Source of the DNA: Antedon mediterranea
Lineage: Eukaryota > Echinodermata > Crinoidea > Comatulida > Antedonidae
NCBI RefSeq assembly: GCF_964355755.1
Contig: NC_092675.1
Coordinates: 17,993,312 to 18,057,311, forward strand
Direction of reading: 5' to 3'
DNA: 64,000 bases
The translations under genes and the position numbers were made by a program. The notes beneath the pieces are model-generated. The model saw nothing but the letters and a program-made list of their open reading frames with translations. It was not told the DNA's origin and did no database searches. This document shows positions 46,101 to 55,043 of the stretch, in pieces (positions within the stretch are counted from its first letter, which is position 1; every line of letters starts with the position of its first letter).

Positions 46101-49100
46101 ATAGGATTTTTGTCTCTTTCGTTATTGCTCATCACATTCAATGGAGCGCATCACGCCTATCTGTATTCCTTTTTTTTTCCAAGACTTTAATATTTTCTAG
46201 GTCAATCAACTATCTTACGCATGAGTTAAAAATATTTTAATTTTTATGACGTCATCATGCCTAAAAATTATAATTAACAGGGTCATTAATTTCATCTTTA
46301 CAGTAAATTTTAATCTGTTATTTAGCTTGTAAGAATAAAAAGCTATAATTATGATTAAAACATTTTCTGGAAGCTATTGGACTGTAGATACGAATTAATG
46401 TGAACATTTTGCCAATCGGATGTTGTGAAGTTATCATATGGCCAGTTGAATAAAAAAAGTCGTATTTTGATATTATGCGTCATAGTTCATCACATTTAAA
46501 CGAGCACGCATCCATATTCTACGTATTCAAATTTCTTCTACACGTTAATATGTTGTTGGTGAGATAATGTCCTTCCAAAATTGCTATCTTAGTGTTTAAT
46601 TTTAATACCGTCACCATGTTAAAAATTGGAATAAACGGTGGGTCCCGTAATTTCACCTATTCTACACTGTATGTAATATGTATACAGATTATACTGTATA
46701 TACTATATGACACAAAATAGACAGAATTCAGCACTAACAAGATATGATATTCTTCAGTTCAGGTCATAATGCCATAATCTTTTTCTGTGTGCAATATTCC
46801 AACGTATGACGTGCACGTGGCGTTTGTCGTGCGGATAACTAACTCGTCAAAGTGACGAGTTTCATGTCTAGTTTTAAGTTGCTACATAAAATTTTACCAA
46901 CTAGGTGTAAGCTAAAATTATGGAATTTGTCAAACAGTAATTATTGTGAATATTGTAATGAGGATGTTGAAAATGAAAAGCATATGTTATTTACATGCAA
47001 AGAAGTAAAACATTGCTGGGTAAAATGTTGCGCTATGCTGAAAACATGTTTTGCATTTACTCAGGAAGTTACATGGGAGAAAATTTTACTTGGAAAATAT
47101 AATGTCAAAATTAATGAAATATTTTCCCTTTTAACTTTCTGTGTTTATAAAAGTAAAGTCAAACATAGACTAGGACTTGTTAAAAAATGTCCATGGTTAA
47201 TGTTCACTGCGGAGTTAGAAGGTATAATCAATTGTGAGTTTTTAATAAATAAAGAAAAGGCAAAAAAAATGTGGTCAGATATGGACCGTAACAATTTAGC
47301 AAGGTATAAAATTAACGTTTATAAAATTGATTTTAGGTAAAGTAAAATATAAATTTTTTTTGATTGCCTGAAAGAGATAAAAAGAGTTATAAAATAAAGA
47401 ATTCTGGGGTAAATTATACGTACATTGTTAAGGATTGAAAAACGTGTAAAGAGTGTATAACATAGAGGACATTTTTTTTCCTTCTTTCCTTATACTATTA
47501 TATATAAAATGCAATGGTAGGAGTGAGATATCAGATGTACTGAAAGTTATTTAATGTCAATTATATTGTATTGTATCTTTACATTACTCATGTGCAATGC
47601 ATTGTAAACGAACATTTTATTGATGAAGAAATAAAAGTGGGTCGATCCTACATAAGATAAAAAAAAACCTAGTAAAACCCAACAAAGTAAATTGGCCATA
47701 GTAATAAAACATAGTACAAGGCTATAATGATTACACATCCAAAAACACAGATTTAGTGAAACTCTTGCTGTGTACTTACTCAACTGTATTTATTTCTTTA
47801 TTTTCTTACCTTTTTCATCATATTCTCCGAGTTGATTAGAATTGTTGCATCCCCAACCAAAAACATTGCCATTGAATGTTAAGACAAGGGAATGATTGCC
47901 TCCACAGCATATTTGTTGGATAGGTAACCCAGCCAAGCAGGAGACATGTTTAGGGTTGGAACAATGGTCTTGAGTAGTTCTGTAGCCTAGCTGCCAATAA
48001 CTGTTATCACCCCATGCATATAGTTTACCACCTGTGCACAAAAAATATATATAGGGCATGTTCACAAAAACGACGTAAGGCTGGCGTGTCATATGTGTGG
48101 TACTAAGCTGTGGCATTGTTAACACCACCCATTATGCCACATAGCTCGGCTTCGGGCTGCTTTTAAAACCTTAAAAGATAACAAATGTATAGCTTACACT
48201 TTTGTGTTTAATAACAATCATTATTATAACGAACGCTGTTCATGTAAACTCCTTGACATTTTAATCCTTACAACTTGCATAAGCTACACCAGCCTTTATG
48301 CTATATGTGTGGACGTGTGTAAATTGGTTTGTTTACAGTTCAATAACAAAATAGATATTCTATTAGATATTCTATCTTCAATCAATCATTTTAGCATCAT
48401 CATAATTTTTGTTATTATTGAATGCGAGATATTACTTTTTGCAAGAGCCAATGTGTGCTTAGCTCCACAGACCACTTGAATAATGAATTCATTGGATAAA
48501 GACCTTATGATTCTGCAAAATAAAAATAAAGTAAACATAACATTTTAATAATAAGTTTTTTTTGCTAGTTTTAAAAAACATTTAGTAAATGTACGATCTG
48601 TGGTCTCTCTAGACTCTAACTAAATATTGATAATAAAACATGAAATTCTACATAATATAATTTTTGATTTTGAAAATATGTTTAAAATATCAATTTTATT
48701 CAAATTTTTGCATTACTTTGGTGTTGTTCTTCTCTTCAAATGCACTTCACCATGACCACATTGACCTTCAGAATCACGACCCCAACTCATAATTTTACCT
48801 TTGTCGCTTATGACAACGTTGTGCGCATCCCCACAGGCTGCTTGTACAATGTTAAATCTATCCAGGGAAGGAACACGATGCACTGCAAATAAAAAAGGAC
48901 AAAACTACTTTATAAGGTGGTCAGAAGAAAACACGCACTGCAAAAAAAGAGGACAAAACTACTTTATAAGGTGGTCAGAAGAAAACACGCACTGCAAAAA
49001 AAAAATAAGACAAAACTACTTTTGGTCAGAAGAAGGGATGAAAGTTGTGCAATTTCAAATAGTGAAAATATATTTTTTGGGCAATTTCAATGTTTTTAAT

Positions 49101-49312
49101 TTGAAAGACTAACCTGCTGGAGTAGACTCTACATTTTCACATGTGTAAACGTTTCCATTATTTAGAACAAAGACAGTTTGGTGATTGCCACATGCTATTT
49201 GTTGAATGGAACGGTTATTCAATATTTTTAACTCTTTGAAGACTGGACTAGCAGCAGCATCCTGGTGATCATGTTTAACAGGATTCAAGCAGAACACTCT
49301 TGATGATGTCAT
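30168..49312 (-). CDS. HERC4-like: HERC-like E3 ubiquitin ligase copy 3, rearranged
   Basis: Minus-strand exons: 49114-49312, 48717-48882, 48436-48512, 47810-48031; exons 5-7 absent; then 42773-42857 (or to 42864), 42143-42243, 41749-41974, 41048-41202, 38968-39064, 35978-36167, 35572-35744, exon 15 from 34947 (3' end unclear), 34437-34526, 33864-34100, 32915-33010, 32475-32590, 32184-32351 and 31917-32108 (tandem copies of exon 20), 31190-31373, 30720-30822, 30168-30379. RCC1 motifs and the HECT Cys (LTCFNC, codon 30267-30269) are kept. The usual exon 8 acceptor has shifted by one base; an AG 7 nt upstream would restore the frame from exon 4. It may be a variant ligase or a decaying copy. 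Confidence 0.82.
31085..31116. repeat. 32-nt poly(A) run in intron 21 of HERC copy 3
   Basis: An uninterrupted run of 32 A residues. Copy 2 has no such run at the corresponding site, so it is a recent expansion, a retroposon tail remnant, or sequencing slippage. Confidence 0.8.
31917..32351 (-). repeat. tandemly duplicated HECT exon 20 in HERC copy 3
   Basis: Two homologous exons, 32184-32351 (168 nt) and 31917-32108 (192 nt), are separated by a 75-bp intron. Both have AG acceptors, identical AA-GTTAGT donors and the same phase, and both are multiples of three. The first has the SSEFLG segment seen in copy 4 exon 20 (62278-62475), whereas the second resembles copy 2. They could be used alternatively, or together in one longer HECT N-lobe. 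Confidence 0.85.
35232..35394. mobile_element. 163-bp MITE with TTA duplication in intron 14 of HERC copy 3
   Basis: Inverted ends AGCTCTGTCTACAATATC and, on the other strand, AGTTCTGTCTACACTATC are flanked by TTA on both sides (35229-35231, 35395-35397). No coding capacity. The 3-bp TTA duplication is like that of Tourist/PIF MITEs. Confidence 0.65.
36289..37140 (-). mobile_element. 5'-truncated copy of the Helentron-like family at 45,393-46,871
   Basis: On the minus strand the 3' end CTAG (36289-36292) is preceded by GGCGTTTGTGGTGCGGAT and a decayed stem-loop, matching the right end of the element at 46,820-46,871. Upstream sequence with repeated GACGTCA-type motifs also matches in character. 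The left terminus of the family is not found, so the copy is incomplete; the boundary at 37,140 is approximate. Confidence 0.55.
37622..38605 (-). mobile_element. 5'-truncated CR1/Rex-type LINE in intron 12 of HERC copy 3
   Basis: On the minus strand it opens in the reverse transcriptase at TGVPQGTV (near 38,560), continues with FADDTSTIGLI (near 38,450), hits a stop near 38,345, and resumes in another phase as a 187-residue frame to 37,761 with YKYLGIVFNDKLSW and NRFAKSFIPSG. Its 3' UTR holds AATAAA and ends in a TTATCTTATCTTAT repeat near 37,622-37,640. It is the same family as the LINE at 4,375-6,590 but with a different 3' microsatellite. Confidence 0.85.
39703..40388. mobile_element. pogo/Tigger-like MITE with TA target and iterated CTCGAAAAGAAGCCC motif
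   Basis: TA-flanked inverted ends begin CCGTAAAACCTCGAAAAGAA (left) and, on the other strand, CCGTAAAACCTCGAACAGAA (right), matching at all but one of about 34 positions. The 15-bp motif CTCGAAAAGAAGCCC occurs about eight times in both orientations, clustered near both ends. TA target and CCGTAAAACCTC-type ends suggest a Tc1/mariner-pogo group transposase (inference). The plus-strand frames at 40116-40403 only translate the repeats. Confidence 0.7.
40690..40912 (+). mobile_element. 3' tail of a retroelement ending in AATAAA-(TTA)n
   Basis: Sequence ending GCCGAATAAATATTATTATT followed by an ATT microsatellite resembles the 3' UTR of CR1/L2-type LINEs or a SINE sharing that tail. No reading frame remains, so class and 5' limit are uncertain. 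Confidence 0.4.
42890..47340 (+). pseudogene. Tx1/L1-type LINE ORF2 remnant (endonuclease and reverse transcriptase pieces)
   Basis: Frames at 42823-43104, 43237-43575, 43583-44317, 44330-44785, 44994-45401 and 46852-47340 are fragments of one ORF2. They are separated by stops and shifts, an internal deletion of roughly 150 codons of reverse transcriptase between SVN and CPLSALLFI near 44,340, and the insertion at about 45,393-46,871. It would have nicked DNA and reverse transcribed its RNA; it cannot do so now. Confidence 0.8.
45393..46871 (+). mobile_element. Helentron-like rolling-circle element nested in the LINE
   Basis: An 11-bp perfect subterminal inverted repeat, AGTTATCCGCA (45400-45410) and TGCGGATAACT (46830-46840), is present. 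The left one is the first arm of a 9-bp stem-loop (45401-45423). The right one is followed by a second stem-loop with 9-bp arms and AAG loop (46841-46861) and then CTAG (46868-46871) before a T run. Subterminal repeats with a 3' stem-loop and T-rich target are described for Helentrons and their DINE/HINE derivatives. Removing the element rejoins the LINE frame at VAFFKLLHKIL. No protein is encoded. A second copy is at 36,289-37,140. Confidence 0.65.
48881..49037. repeat. about 55-bp tandem repeat (2.9 copies) in intron 1 of HERC copy 3 that includes the exon 2 acceptor
   Basis: Units start at 48881, 48936 and 48990. Each begins with the complement of the exon 2 splice acceptor (minus strand T-run then GCAG). 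The tandem copies therefore provide three closely spaced candidate acceptors; only the one at 48883/48882 leads into the conserved exon 2. Confidence 0.75.
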
Positions 49313-49820
49313 TCTTAGGTGAGGTCCAAACTGTCTAACACCTAGAATGTCAAGTCTAACATGGGGATATATTGGTGTTTATTATTTTGTATCGTCTAAT
49401 GCCAATTCTTCTATGGCATGGTCGACCATGTCTCTGCTGTTAATTTTAACAAAATTAAGGAGTGCTTGCTGACAAATGGAATGGACACGTGGTCGACCGT
49501 GATGACAGACCACACCAAACATTGACTATCGGCTTAGTCGACTAATTTACAAGCACATGCCTAAAAAAGTGTAAATCATGCTACACAACAAAATTAATAA
49601 TTTTCAATAGACCTGAGTGAAAAACATCATCAGACACAAGAAATATTCCCGTATGTTTATTCCCCTTCTTTGACCTCATATGCATGCTTATTAGGCAATG
49701 ACACACATTCATACTGTAAAAGTTAGCTTACCTAACCTAATCTGTACTCAGAGTGCAATGAAATCGTTAGACTGCTGGTCTACTGTAGGCCTAGCTTTAG
49801 AATTTGTAACTATTTCTTAC

Positions 49821-49890
49821 CTGTTTCACTTAAAATATAACTATCTTTATTTCATTCGTGAGCACTGCACAGCTTACAACAATATACTTC
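49821..49890 (-). promoter_or_regulatory. HERC copy 3 non-coding exon 0 and TATA-like box
   Basis: Minus strand: TATATTG (49880-49886), initiator-like TCACGAATG near 49,855-49,863, exon 0 ending CAG before GTAAGA (49821/49820). It matches copy 2 at 27,864-27,939. The kappaB block expected within about 60 bp upstream is not here but at 57,535-57,592, so about 7.6 kb of foreign sequence separates the two halves. Confidence 0.6.
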
Positions 49891-49899
49891 AGTCAGTCC

Positions 49900-50569
49900 A
49901 GTAAAAAATCACCCTCACCATGGTATAAGAACGTACCCTAATAAAATTTCATCCGTAGGTTCTATGTATATAGGTAATAACATTTCTTGATGTTGCGTCT
50001 TGCAAAACTTGGGATTTTACAAGAAAATTAGACTTTTATACCCAATTTATAACCGCCTCATGTCGTATTATTGTGTACAGCGAATGCGACGAAGCGTGAC
50101 TGAAATTACGAGACGCCGTTAGCGCCCGTTGAAAAATGCATTAACAAAGCTAAAAACCTACAAAATTAATAGTTTATACAATAATTTAAATATAGTTTAC
50201 AATAAATTGTATAATAAAATACATAACATATAAAGAAAACCCAATTATAAACTAAAATATTTACAGATATGTGTTTAAAAATGTACAAATCAAAATGGCC
50301 TTCCATAAAATAAAGTGCGCCCTCACGCGTCATACTTTTATCGGACTTGCATGGATGATTATATACAAGGCATTAATATACGAAACCCGATGCGGTTTGT
50401 TAGTTATTGCCTCTGCAAAAGGCAGAATATTATTATTATTATATTTTCACAAATATATTTCTAGTTTAGGATTGTATATATTTAAACACATTACAACCTC
50501 CAGTCTACCATCATGATGGATTAAGTGAAGCGCCGTATTGTATCTGCTAAAGCGTAATGAGTCAAGTTC
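49900..50569. other. non-coding stretch inside the split copy 3 promoter
   Basis: No gene or clear repeat is seen. Open frames at 50271-50516 and elsewhere lack recognisable domains. Confidence 0.45.
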
Positions 50570-51485
50570 AAGTTCAAGTTCAAATTTATTCACATAATGC
50601 AAACATATACAAAATATAAAAGATACAAGTGGTTGGAAATTAAGTAAATAATAGTTGCATTATGCCTGGAGAATACCATTTAAACCCCAAGGGGCTTTAA
50701 GCCTGGATCCACCAGAAAGAATAAAAAAGTTAAAAATGATAATAATAAGCAAAGTGATGGTACGCTACTGACAGACAGAGACGGACATGTACGACGATAC
50801 AAACACGACAAGGACGACAGGAAGGACAAACTGTATTTATATGATTTGCCTAATTAAATTTAATTATAAGTTATTAATATGATCAAAATAATTAATTTAC
50901 TTTATATTTTGATATTAGATAAGATTTGTAGTTTATTTTTAGAGTATTATTTGTTTTGCTATTAGTTATTGACGGATTAAGAGAGTTCCAAAGTAGGGGA
51001 CCGGTATGTAGTATAGAGTTAAGTATTTGCTTACTGCTATAGTTTTTGGAAATGTAGTTGTTTGCGTTCCTAGTGTTATATTTGTGTAGTTCGTTATTTT
51101 TAGTGAAGAAACCGTTGAAAGTGGATGGTAGTTTGTTATTTGAGTACCTAAACATGAAGAGGGCAGTTTGCAATTTATTAATGTCAAAAATGTTTAGGGT
51201 ATTTAGGGTGTGAAAAAGAGGTTTAGAGTGGGAGAGGTATTTTGAGAGAGTGCAAATGCGAAGGGCCTTTTTTTGGAGTTTGAAAAGTTTGTCTATTTTG
51301 GTTGTTTCCGTGCTGGTCCATGGACAGAGAGTTCGATGTTTTGAGTTAGTGGCTGCCCATGCAATGTTGCAGTAAGAGAGATGTGGAAGTATTAGAGTAT
51401 TATATAAAGAAAAAAGGATGTTAGACGGAAGAGTGAATTTAAGTTTATTTAGTATGCCAATAGTTCTCTGTCTCGGTATACAACA
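50570..51485 (-). mobile_element. 3' fragment of a CR1/L2-type LINE
   Basis: On the minus strand a frame from about 51,480 to 50,892 encodes the C-terminal region downstream of reverse transcriptase (RTIGILNKLKFTLPS, LYNTLILPHLSYCNIAW, LQKKALRICTLSK, then YNTRN and GPLLWNSL), interrupted by at least one frame change near 51,190. The 3' end carries TTGAAC repeats (about 50,570-50,582). The 5' part with the catalytic domain is missing. Confidence 0.8.
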
Positions 51486-51599
51486 CGCGAGACAGACACA
51501 ACAATGATCTCCTAGTTATCTGGTTAGCCTATATTCTGGACATTCTTTTTTTCACAGCATTACTTGCGCGGATATCACAATGCATTGTTTATTCGCGAT

Positions 51600-52195
51600 T
51601 ATAGTCAATGTTAACTTGAGTAAGCCGCGCAATCAGTAACATGCCGTGCATTCATCGCGCGTTGTATATCGAGAGAACGAATGAAAATCTTTTTTTTTTT
51701 TTTACTTCGAGAAGAAGCAATACACCGTCTCTTTACCGATCGAGTTGATAAGGTCGTGCAATCAGTAACAGGCATAACATGCCGTGCATTCATCGCGTGT
51801 TGTATACCGAGAGGACGAATTAAAATCTTGTTTACTTCGAGAAGCAATACACCGTCTCTTTACCGATCGAGTTGATACGGTCGCGCAATCAGTAACAGGC
51901 ATAACATGCCGTGCATTCATCGCGTGTTGTATACCGAGACAGAGAACGAATGAAAATCTTGTTTACTTCGAGAAGAAGCAATACACCGTCTCTTTACCGA
52001 TCGAGTTGATAAGGTCGTGCAATCAGTAACAGGCATAACATGCCGTGCATTCATCGCGTGTTGTATACCGAGAGGACGAATTAAAATCTTGTTTACTTCG
52101 AGAAGCAATACACCGTCTCTTTACCGATCGAGTTGATAAGGGCGCGCAATGAATAACAGGCATAACATGCCGTGCATTCATCGCGTGTTGTATAT
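51600..52195. repeat. satellite-like array of 127-138 bp units in dimeric order
   Basis: ATGCCGTGCATTCATCGCG recurs at 51641, 51779, 51906, 52040 and 52167, spacing 138, 127, 134 and 127 bp. Two unit types alternate: one with GAGAAGAAGCAATAC and GAATGAAAATC, one with GAGAAGCAATAC and GAATTAAAATC. The open frames on both strands are translations of the repeat. The last unit abuts the palindrome-rich element at 52,191. Confidence 0.85.
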
Positions 52196-53008
52196 GTTAT
52201 GCGCGATTTGAACGATTTGCGCAATTTGAAATTGCGCAAAAAAAATCCTTGCGCAATTTGAATTGAAACATGTGTTTCAAATTGCGCAAGCAACGTATTA
52301 AATTGCGCAAGTAATCTGCAAATTGCGCAAGGTTTTTCGACAGATTGTGAAATCATGCACACCCATATTTTTATAGTATTTAATTTCTAAGAATGATTCA
52401 AAATTAAAGATAAATATCGCATTTCCTTATTTTAGTAGTGCAAATATTGTTATAAGTTAGCATACCGTCGAAGAACCGACGAAGGAAAACGAAGCGGTGG
52501 TGTTCCACCAGGCGGGCGCGGCGCGGGCGGCCGGCTATACTAGGCCTACTCTAGCCTAGCTAGGGTCTGGACTACTGATACTGACTAGGTTACATGGCCT
52601 AGCTTAAACTAATATTAAAAACTTAAAAAGTGAGTATTAAACATTATCTTCATTGAAATGGTCTTATTTATATAATAAAATACTAAATTTTAAACTCCTC
52701 TGCCTAGGCCTAGCCTAGCCATGTATGGGAAAATTTACAGTTCGTTTTCAAATTGCGCAAAGGTGTCATATTGCGCAAGAACTATCTTGCGCAATTTACA
52801 AATTGTGCAGCGCAATTTAAAATTGCGCAAAGATTTTCTTGCGCAATTTGAAATTGCGCAAGTTGATTGCGCAATTTGAAATTGCGCAAAAAAATCCTTG
52901 CGCAATTTTAAATTGCGCAAGAATTCTTTGCGCAATTTCAAATTGCGCAAGGATTTTTTTGCGCAATTTCAAATTGCGCAAATCGTTCAAATCGCGCATA
53001 ACATATAT
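52191..53008. mobile_element. transposon-like element with long inverted ends built from iterated TTGCGCAA palindromes
   Basis: About 68 bp at the left (from 52191) and right (to about 53,008) are near-perfect inverted repeats: TGTTATGCGCGATTTGAACG, then repeats of ATTGCGCAATTTGAAATTGC type. Inner flanks add further copies at 52,240-52,335 and 52,745-52,940. The central about 400 bp is unrelated, GC-rich in part, with no gene. TATA on both sides may be the target duplication. Minus-strand frames reading NLKLRK or AQFEIAQ are artefacts of the repeat. Confidence 0.7.
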
Positions 53009-53009
53009 A

Positions 53010-54416
53010 TACAATAATGTTTATAACTTTCCAGATCATACTTCTTATTCTATTCGATTACAGTTTCTAATGATAGCATACTTCAGGAAACAGCGCGAGT
53101 CAATGTTTTCAAGCATTCAGTTCACCCAAACGGAGAGAGAACACTACCCGTTCCCTCTTCTTGTATACGATATGTTCGTAACCTTCTAGATGATACTTCT
53201 TACTCTATTGGTATTACAGTTTCTAATCATACTTTTGGAATGTTTCTGATTGTTCTTATAATAATTATTATACACGGTTTCTTAAAATCTAAACACATTC
53301 TAGAATATCCATGTACATGTTACTGTATAATGTTAGAAACTTTTATGATGACGGTTAAACATATTCAATACCGAGTGGCAGAGGCACGCATTATAGGCGA
53401 GATATATTATCTAACTTGCCGTTTAAGACAATTGCATTTGTTCGATGTATGAAATGACCCTTTAACAGTTTTATGAGAAAATTATTCTTCAATACACCCG
53501 CACCAAAGAGGACAGTGCGTGTCTGTTATTGTAAACGCTTTCAACTTGGTCATCTGTCATCGATAATTCTTTAGAACAAAAAAGAGACAGAAAACTGGTA
53601 CCCGTTTGCATTTGTTCGATATATGAAATGACCCTTTAACAGTTTTATGACAAAATTATTCTTCAATACACCCAGCACAAAGGAGGACAGTGTATGTCTC
53701 TTATTGTAAACGCATTCAACTTGGTCATCAATCATTCGTTCGATATTTCTTTAGAACAAAAATAATAGATACTTTTGGAATGTTTTTATAATAATTATTA
53801 TACACGGTTTCTTAAAATCTAAACACATTCTAGAATGTTCATTTAGGTGTTACAGTATATAAAATTAGGAAATAGTAATTCATTACCTCTACCGCTCTCA
53901 ATCACATGATAATCTTTTAACGAAGGAGGGTGAGTTGAAATTGGTTTAGAACTTGATACCAAGGTTCATTATACGATGGCAAACGATGCCAAAACATTTT
54001 CAATACCGATACAGTTGCCAAAGGTGCGCATTATAGGCGCGTTATAATATCTAACTTGCCGTTTAAGACAATTGCATTCGTTCGATGTATGAAATGACGT
54101 CCTTTAACAGTTTTATGACAAAACTATTCTTTAATACCCACGCACCAAGGACAGTGTATGTATTTTATTGTAAACGCATTAAACTTGGCCATTTAGAATT
54201 CGTTCGATAATTCTTTAGAAAAAAAAAACAACAACAAAATCATTACATTACAATGCGTGTACCAAAACACCTGATCATACAAAATGCAAGACAGAAAAAA
54301 TTATTTATATGCACATATTATTTATTTTTGAAAAAGAAACATAATCATTCAACAACAACAACGCTGTTATATATGTATTATCAAATACAAATGTTTTCAA
54401 CTGCCTCTCGCTTGAA
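53010..54416. repeat. duplicated blocks 3' of the CD225 gene
   Basis: A roughly 150-bp block around TATGAAATGACC(N)TTTAACAG occurs three times (about 53,437-53,580; 53,610-53,762; 54,078-54,225). A block from ACTTTTGGAATGTTT to AACACATTCTAGAAT occurs at about 53,230-53,300 and 53,769-53,838. ATCTAACTTGCCGTTTAAGA occurs at about 53,410 and 54,050. Around 53,890-53,950 a fragment similar to the CD225 gene's last exon (ACGAAGGAGGGTGAGT) is repeated. Local tandem duplication of the gene's 3' region explains this. No independent gene is seen. Confidence 0.6.
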
Positions 54417-54761
54417 TCACATGATATCTTGTAACGAAGGAGGGTGAGTGGAATGATTAGGTAGACTTGAGTTCAAGGTCCATATGATGCAAACGACGAC
54501 GATGATGATGATTCCAAACAGCAATCCTGCAATAGACCATCTCTTTGCCGATCGTGCTGATCTGGCTGCACCCTCACTGTCACCGTAGTCGAACTTTCTC
54601 GAACTCTGTAAAAGTAAAAGAATAGAAACTAAAATAGATTTAAAAAATAAAACAAGTGGTGATGGGATGAGGTTGTAGAGGAAATAGATTACTTACATCT
54701 ACGCTGTACACGATTCCTATAATACCGAATGGAATACAGCATAATAAAGTCACGAGTATAG
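54417..54761 (-). CDS. CD225/dispanin (IFITM-like) membrane protein, last two exons
   Basis: Minus-strand exon 54697-54761 (AG acceptor, GTAAGT donor, 65 nt) encodes ILVTLLCCIPFGIIGIVYSV, the hallmark CD225 segment with paired cysteines, an intramembrane helix in family members. Exon 54417-54605 follows in phase 0 with SSRKFDYGDSEGAARSARSA, KRW, then a hydrophobic helix (about 20 residues rich in Ile and Val), a short tail and TGA. This is the CD225/dispanin arrangement; members include IFITM antiviral proteins and neuronal membrane proteins. The N-terminal exon was not found: upstream on this strand lies the oppositely oriented gene at 55,043. The order relative to that gene suggests a divergent pair or an exon further right. 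Confidence 0.75.
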
Positions 54762-54994
54762 CTGAAATCAGGTAATATTGTTAGGTCTTCTCGCCACTAT
54801 ACGTGAAACAGATTGCATGACAAAAGCATTCTCTTTCTCTCCAATGTACACGTACACAAATACACTCTAATCGATACTCTTATTGCATTACGAAAAACAG
54901 CAGCGTGAACAAACAAAAAACAAAAAACAACGCATCATCTTCAAATGGTAGTCAACACCGCTTATTCAAGCTGGACGTTGATTGGCTGTTTGGG

Positions 54995-55043
54995 TCTATA
55001 TACGTTAACTCGCTCACCGCCGTGCATTCGTCAGTAGTCATCA
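54995..55043 (+). promoter_or_regulatory. TATA-type promoter of the unrecognised gene at 55,043
   Basis: TCTATATACG near 54,996-55,005 lies about 40 bp before ATCATGG, whose ATG (55043) has a good initiation context. Between them is CGTGCATTCG. The distance would leave only a very short 5' leader. Position-based inference. Confidence 0.4.

Larger units (their letters stand above)
42890..47670 (+). mobile_element. Tx1/L1-type LINE inserted in HERC copy 3, replacing exons 5-7
   Basis: Plus-strand frames give an apurinic endonuclease (DIILLQETH near 42,900; RRLDYWL and SDHQAI near 43,410-43,510), the linker ARVEWTEKGERNIKFFLG (about 43,890-43,945) typical of L1/Tx1 elements, the start of the reverse transcriptase (KSPGTDGL, near 44,270), and its end (LADDTVIF, near 44,490). 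The middle of the reverse transcriptase is missing at about 44,330-44,350. A 1.48-kb transposon interrupts the C-terminal region, which resumes at 46,880 (LLHKILPTRCKLKLW and a C-x2-C-x8-H-x5-C knuckle). The 3' end is an A run near 47,661. Its 5' junction lies within about 30 bp of HERC exon 8. Confidence 0.82.

Noticed and set aside
51611-52108. Frames on both strands of the satellite array, each repeated
   Set aside because: Reading frames follow repeat periodicity and are broken between units of different length, so they are not a repeat protein.
51600-52195. Regularly spaced repeats as a CRISPR array
   Set aside because: Units are contiguous 127-138 bp satellites without unique spacers, in a eukaryotic genome.
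52735-53014. Minus-strand frames rich in NLKLRK and AQFEIAQ repeats
   Set aside because: They translate the iterated TTGCGCAA palindrome units in different frames, and both strands show the same effect.
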